A model generated the notes under the pieces. It had not been told where the DNA came from, ran no database searches, and saw only the letters and a list, made by a program, of their open reading frames with translations. Below, piece after piece: positions 61,075 to 64,000 of a stretch of DNA of 64,000 bases. The stretch is from NCBI RefSeq assembly GCF_020819555.1, contig NZ_JAJHJB010000004.1, positions 127,295-191,294 of the forward strand, given 5' to 3'. Origin of the DNA: Pelosinus baikalensis (lineage in GTDB: Bacteria; Bacillota; Negativicutes; DSM-13327). Position numbers and translations under genes: made by a program. Positions within the stretch are counted from its first letter, which is position 1; every line of letters begins with the position of its first letter.

Positions 61075-62334
61075 ATGATTTGGATTGGTATTTTAATTGT
61101 AGCTTTAACATTTTTTGCTATCATCAAACGTTATGAAACTAGGTTGGTTCTATTTGTAGCTGGCGTGGCAATGGCTTTAGTCGTTGGCAAGCCTTTAGTA
61201 GCCATAGATGCTTTCGCTAAAACAATGGTTAGCGGAGGGCTTGTAACAACGATCTGTACAGTGATGGGCTTTTCTTATGTAATGAAATTAACTGGCTGTG
61301 ATAGTCATCTGGTAAACGTATTAACTAGTTTGCTAAAACAAGCTAAATTTGTTCTGATACCAGGAGCGGTTATCGTAACATGGATCATTAATATTGCTTT
61401 ACCGAGTACAGCTGGATGTGCTGCTGCTGTTGGCGCCGTATTAATACCTACATTGATCGTATCTGGCGTACACCCTGCGATGGCTGCTGCTTGTGTCATG
61501 TCTGGTACGATTGGCAGTGTCATGAGTCCGGGTCTTGCACATAATCCATTTGTCGCTAAATTAGCCAATGTTAATGTGATGGCAGTGATCGCTGGTCATA
61601 CTATTCCTGCCCTTATTTCACTTGCTGTTGCAGCAACAATGCTAACGATTGTTTCTCATTTGCGAAAAGAAGGTGCTAGCGCTGAGCGATCTACTGAAAT
61701 TGCCAATGATGGTGAAAAATTTGAGATTAACGTTGTAAAAGCTGTAGTTCCTATCATTCCTCTGGTCTTGTTGGTACTAGGGAGCAAAATGGTTGCTCTG
61801 ATTCCTGAGGTCACAGTTCCCCAAGCTATGATTATAGGTGCCATGCTTGGATTTGTCGTAACATGGGGCAATGCACAAGAAATATCCAAAAGCTTTTTTA
61901 AGGGCATGGGTGACTCTTATGGAGAAATAATGGGTATTATTATTGCAGCAGCTGTATTCACCCAGGGAATGGATACCATTGGACTTACTGGTGCACTGAT
62001 TGAAAATATGAAAGAATCACAGGATGTAGCAAGATATGCCGCATCCATCGGTCCATTTTTTCTCGCAGTTTTAAGTGGATCAGGTGATGCGGCTGCTCTT
62101 GCTTTCAATGGTGCGGTTACTCCACATGCTGCGCAGTTTGGGTTTAAAATTACAGATATGGGCTCCCTTGCTACAATATCTGGTGGTTTAGGACGTACAA
62201 TGTCTCCCGTTGCTGGTGGTGCCATTGTATGTGCAACAATAGCTGGTGTAAATCCCATGGAGATCGCTAAACGTACCGCCCCAGGAATGTTTTGTGCCCT
62301 TGTTGCTGTCTTAATTGTTTTCTCATTCAACTAA
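61075..62334 (+). CDS. DcuC-like C4-dicarboxylate transporter
   Basis: A 419-residue carrier with about 12 hydrophobic segments. Family marks include VALTFFAIIKRYETRLVLFV, GFSYVMKLTGCDSHLVNVL, the SAGC-type loop PSTAGCAAAVGAVLIPTL, GSGDAAALAFNGAVTPHA and SGGLGRTMSPVAGGAIV, typical of DcuC. It lies 31 bp after dmsB in the same operon, so it may bring in the substrate or export the product of the oxidoreductase. It is only distantly related to the DcuC at 21167. The AGGAGG site is 9 nt from ATG. Confidence 0.85.
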   Translation: MIWIGILIVALTFFAIIKRYETRLVLFVAGVAMALVVGKPLVAIDAFAKTMVSGGLVTTICTVMGFSYVMKLTGCDSHLVNVLTSLLKQAKFVLIPGAVIVTWIINIALPSTAGCAAAVGAVLIPTLIVSGVHPAMAAACVMSGTIGSVMSPGLAHNPFVAKLANVNVMAVIAGHTIPALISLAVAATMLTIVSHLRKEGASAERSTEIANDGEKFEINVVKAVVPIIPLVLLVLGSKMVALIPEVTVPQAMIIGAMLGFVVTWGNAQEISKSFFKGMGDSYGEIMGIIIAAAVFTQGMDTIGLTGALIENMKESQDVARYAASIGPFFLAVLSGSGDAAALAFNGAVTPHAAQFGFKITDMGSLATISGGLGRTMSPVAGGAIVCATIAGVNPMEIAKRTAPGMFCALVAVLIVFSFN

Positions 62335-62372
62335 TTTGCTGTTTGATCCAATGTCGAGTACGATATATCATG

Positions 62373-62432
62373 AATAACAGGGCTTATGTACCACAATAGT
62401 TGTACAAATAGTGGTACATAAGCCCTGTTATT
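62373..62432. terminator. 22-bp perfect hairpin after dcuC
   Basis: AATAACAGGGCTTATGTACC and the last AC pair perfectly with GTGGTACATAAGCCCTGTTATT around a 16-nt loop. There is no T-run, but the length suggests transcript ending or stabilising for the dms-dcuC operon. Confidence 0.6.
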
Positions 62433-62551
62433 ATGCTGCCTGTTACATTTTTTCGTGAGTTGCCATATGATGGAATAGCGATTATAATTGCTTTGAAAAG
62501 AGTTACTTATTGCTACAATTTAAGTTAGAACTTTTTTGTAAGGAGATCAAA

Positions 62552-63499
62552 ATGGAGATACGACATCTGGAATATTTCATAGAGGTAGCGCGGCAAAAGA
62601 GTTTTAGTAAGGCGGCTGACCAAATGCATATTTCCCAGCCGTCGATTAGTAAAATAATTAAAGAAATTGAGAGTCATTTTGGAGTGGTACTATTTTACCG
62701 AACTACAAAATATGTGGAATTGACTGATGCAGGTGAAATAATCTTACAACAAGCAGAGAATATTGTTTCATCTTTTCAAAATATAAGTGCTAATTTAGTT
62801 GGAGGATCTAATTTAAAATCAGGGAAAATACGGATTGGTATTCCGCCAATTACGGGTCTGACATCATTCTCCCGCTTATTTGGCCCTTTTAAAAGGGCCT
62901 ATCCGAATATTAATATACAGCTATTTGAGTTCGGATCGAAGAGAATTGAAACTGGTATTCTAGATGGGACGCTAGACGTAGGTATAATATGTATTCCACC
63001 TAGTGATCAGGAACTTTATGAAATGATTTGCAGTATCCAAGATCCCCTTCGGCTCGTCGTCCATCCAGAGCACCCTTTTGCCAAATGTGAAATCATTGAC
63101 TATGCGAATCTGATCAATGAATCCTTTGTGCTGTATAGTAATGACTTTAGTTTAAATGATCTCATTATCGATCGGTGCATGCAAGCAGGTTTCCGTCCAA
63201 ATGTTATTTTTGAAACGTTGCAGCTTGAGCTGATGACTCAACTGGTAGCAGATCATTTCGGTATAGCTCTTTTGCCAAGTACCGTTTGTCAACACTTGGA
63301 CACTAATGCACTGAAGTCCCTTCCATTAGCTGATCCGCCAATCTATTTACAGTTAGGAGTGGCTTGGAAAAAAGAACGATATGTTTCTCACGCCACAAAA
63401 GCATGGCTGCAGTTTGTAAAAGATAAGATCGACTTCGATGATAAAAAACCTGATATTACGCGGCATCAATGGTTTTGGGATACTGCTGCTCCGTCCTAG
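62552..63499 (+). CDS. LysR family regulator with C-terminal QWFWD tail
   Basis: A 315-residue LysR regulator. The HTH (about 1-60) reads MEIRHLEYFIEVARQKSFSK, then HISQPSISKIIKEIESHFGV. A normal effector domain ends near WLQFVKD (291); an extra ~24-residue tail follows, DKKPDITRHQWFWDTAAPS. The motif DITxxQWFWDxA also ends the 47-residue protein at 63711. ATG at 62552 has AAGGAG 6 nt upstream; a longer frame lacks a site. It probably regulates the dms-dcuC operon. The tail is absent from other LysR proteins in this window. Confidence 0.88.
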   Translation: MEIRHLEYFIEVARQKSFSKAADQMHISQPSISKIIKEIESHFGVVLFYRTTKYVELTDAGEIILQQAENIVSSFQNISANLVGGSNLKSGKIRIGIPPITGLTSFSRLFGPFKRAYPNINIQLFEFGSKRIETGILDGTLDVGIICIPPSDQELYEMICSIQDPLRLVVHPEHPFAKCEIIDYANLINESFVLYSNDFSLNDLIIDRCMQAGFRPNVIFETLQLELMTQLVADHFGIALLPSTVCQHLDTNALKSLPLADPPIYLQLGVAWKKERYVSHATKAWLQFVKDKIDFDDKKPDITRHQWFWDTAAPS

Positions 63500-63524
63500 A
63501 TAAAGACATCAATTTCATTTTTCA

Positions 63525-63540
63525 CCTATGTATACATAGG
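63525..63540. promoter_or_regulatory. 16-bp perfect palindrome
   Basis: CCTATGTATACATAGG lies 26 bp after the lysR stop. Rest of 63500-63710 holds no gene; the palindrome may be an operator for the small gene at 63711. Confidence 0.4.
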
Positions 63541-63710
63541 CAATTACACCAATCCTGTCCTGTGTTGACTGCTTTTAGGCTACTTATTCCGAATCTAAAT
63601 GCAATATATGCCGAATCCGTATTTCACTTCCGATTGTAAGAGGAATACAATAAGATCAAGGCAAGCGTTATAAGTATGCTAAGCAGTCACATAGGATTAG
63701 GAGGGATATC

Positions 63711-63854
63711 GTGAGCAGTTCGATCAATGTTCTAGATCAGAGTATCTTTGATAAACCAGAAGAAGAATCTTCTGCTGAAGTTAAAAAAGATGAAGCAAAA
63801 ATCGTGGATATTACCCAGCAGCAATGGTTTTGGGATCAGGCAGTAATGTCATAA
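63711..63854 (+). CDS. 47-residue protein ending in DITxxQWFWDxA
   Basis: A GTG start with AGGAGG 6 nt upstream opens a 47-residue protein: a Ser/Glu/Lys-rich front (MSSSINVLDQSIFDKPEEES) and the end DITQQQWFWDQAVMS. The last part is near-identical to the C-terminus of the LysR regulator upstream. No membrane segment. A terminator follows 46 bp later. It looks like a carrier for the tail peptide, perhaps a decoy or docking peptide. No family is known to me. Confidence 0.7.
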   Translation: MSSSINVLDQSIFDKPEEESSAEVKKDEAKIVDITQQQWFWDQAVMS

Positions 63855-63900
63855 AAATCGTTTTTGTTGTATTGGACTACAAAGTAATAGAAATTTTGCA

Positions 63901-63928
63901 GGTTTGGCACTTTTGCCAAGCCTTTTTT
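63901..63928 (+). terminator. Terminator after small ORF
   Basis: GGTTTGGCA pairs with TGCCAAGCC around CTTT, followed by TTTTTT. Confidence 0.9.
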
Positions 63929-64000
63929 CTGCTATCCGGGACACAAGACCAGCTAACTAAAGTCAAGCCCTCACTAGAAAAAAATGATCACTTCAAAAAT

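Noticed and set aside
1..64000. tRNA or rRNA genes and CRISPR arrays
   Set aside because: No cloverleaf-like, rRNA-like or regularly spaced repeat sequence was noticed by eye; a covariance search was not possible.

Overview
The window looks like a chromosomal segment of a diderm, anaerobic Firmicute of the Negativicutes, most like Sporomusaceae such as Pelosinus or Sporomusa. This is an inference from gene content and was not checked against any database. Strong AGGAGG ribosome sites, intrinsic terminators, purine and manganese riboswitches and a GntR/YtrA-type ABC operon are Firmicute traits. An RND pump with a periplasmic adaptor, a second HlyD-type adaptor and a flagellar protein point to a motile cell with two membranes. 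Anaerobic DMSO-reductase-like enzymes and DcuC carriers suggest anaerobic respiration or fermentation. No rRNA, tRNA, CRISPR array or complete transposon was seen.

Layout. 1-845: 3' end of a flagellin-protease (flagellinolysin) gene. 1.0-7.2 kb: CGGC protein, MATE pump, a paired radical-SAM/DUF4130 module, a hydrolase, a 166-bp palindromic element and an FAH-family enzyme. 7.5-14.5 kb: mannose-linked glycan operon (two GT4 transferases, GH130, six-hairpin protein, ManC). 14.5-19.5 kb: tetR-adaptor-RND efflux operon. 20-27 kb: RpiR, DcuC and M20 peptidase; thiamine salvage (TPK, ThiT); an orphan histidine kinase. 27.0-30.7 kb: an unusual locus with two pectate-lyase-9-like beta-helix proteins, a TcdR-sized sigma factor with a coupled small ORF, and three copies of a repeat made of the sigma gene 3' end plus a covarying hairpin. 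30.8-41 kb: adaptor, M23 peptidase, TauE, LysR-Ddh, a MarR-controlled Tat nitroreductase operon and a GntR-ABC operon. 41-46.5 kb: manganese riboswitch with a frameshifted terC, an AbgA-like amidohydrolase and EamA/LysR. 46.7-53.5 kb: ROK-permease-HyuA-HEXXH protein-FAD oxidoreductase operon. 53.5-55.6 kb: a deletion scar joining a truncated sigma-54 activator to a truncated iadA. 55.7-57.9 kb: pbuX-xpt under what looks like a tandem guanine/PRPP riboswitch. 58-64 kb: soluble DmsAB-like oxidoreductase with DcuC and a LysR whose C-terminal tail recurs in a 47-aa orphan protein.

Most promising for novelty: the sigma factor/beta-helix locus with its repeated structured leader (27.0-30.7 kb); the shared DITxxQWFWDxA tail (63.4-63.9 kb); the HyuA operon with a small HEXXH protein; and the 166-bp palindromic element that supplies a stop codon. 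Three gene sets look broken: terC by one base, and the activator and iadA by one deletion.
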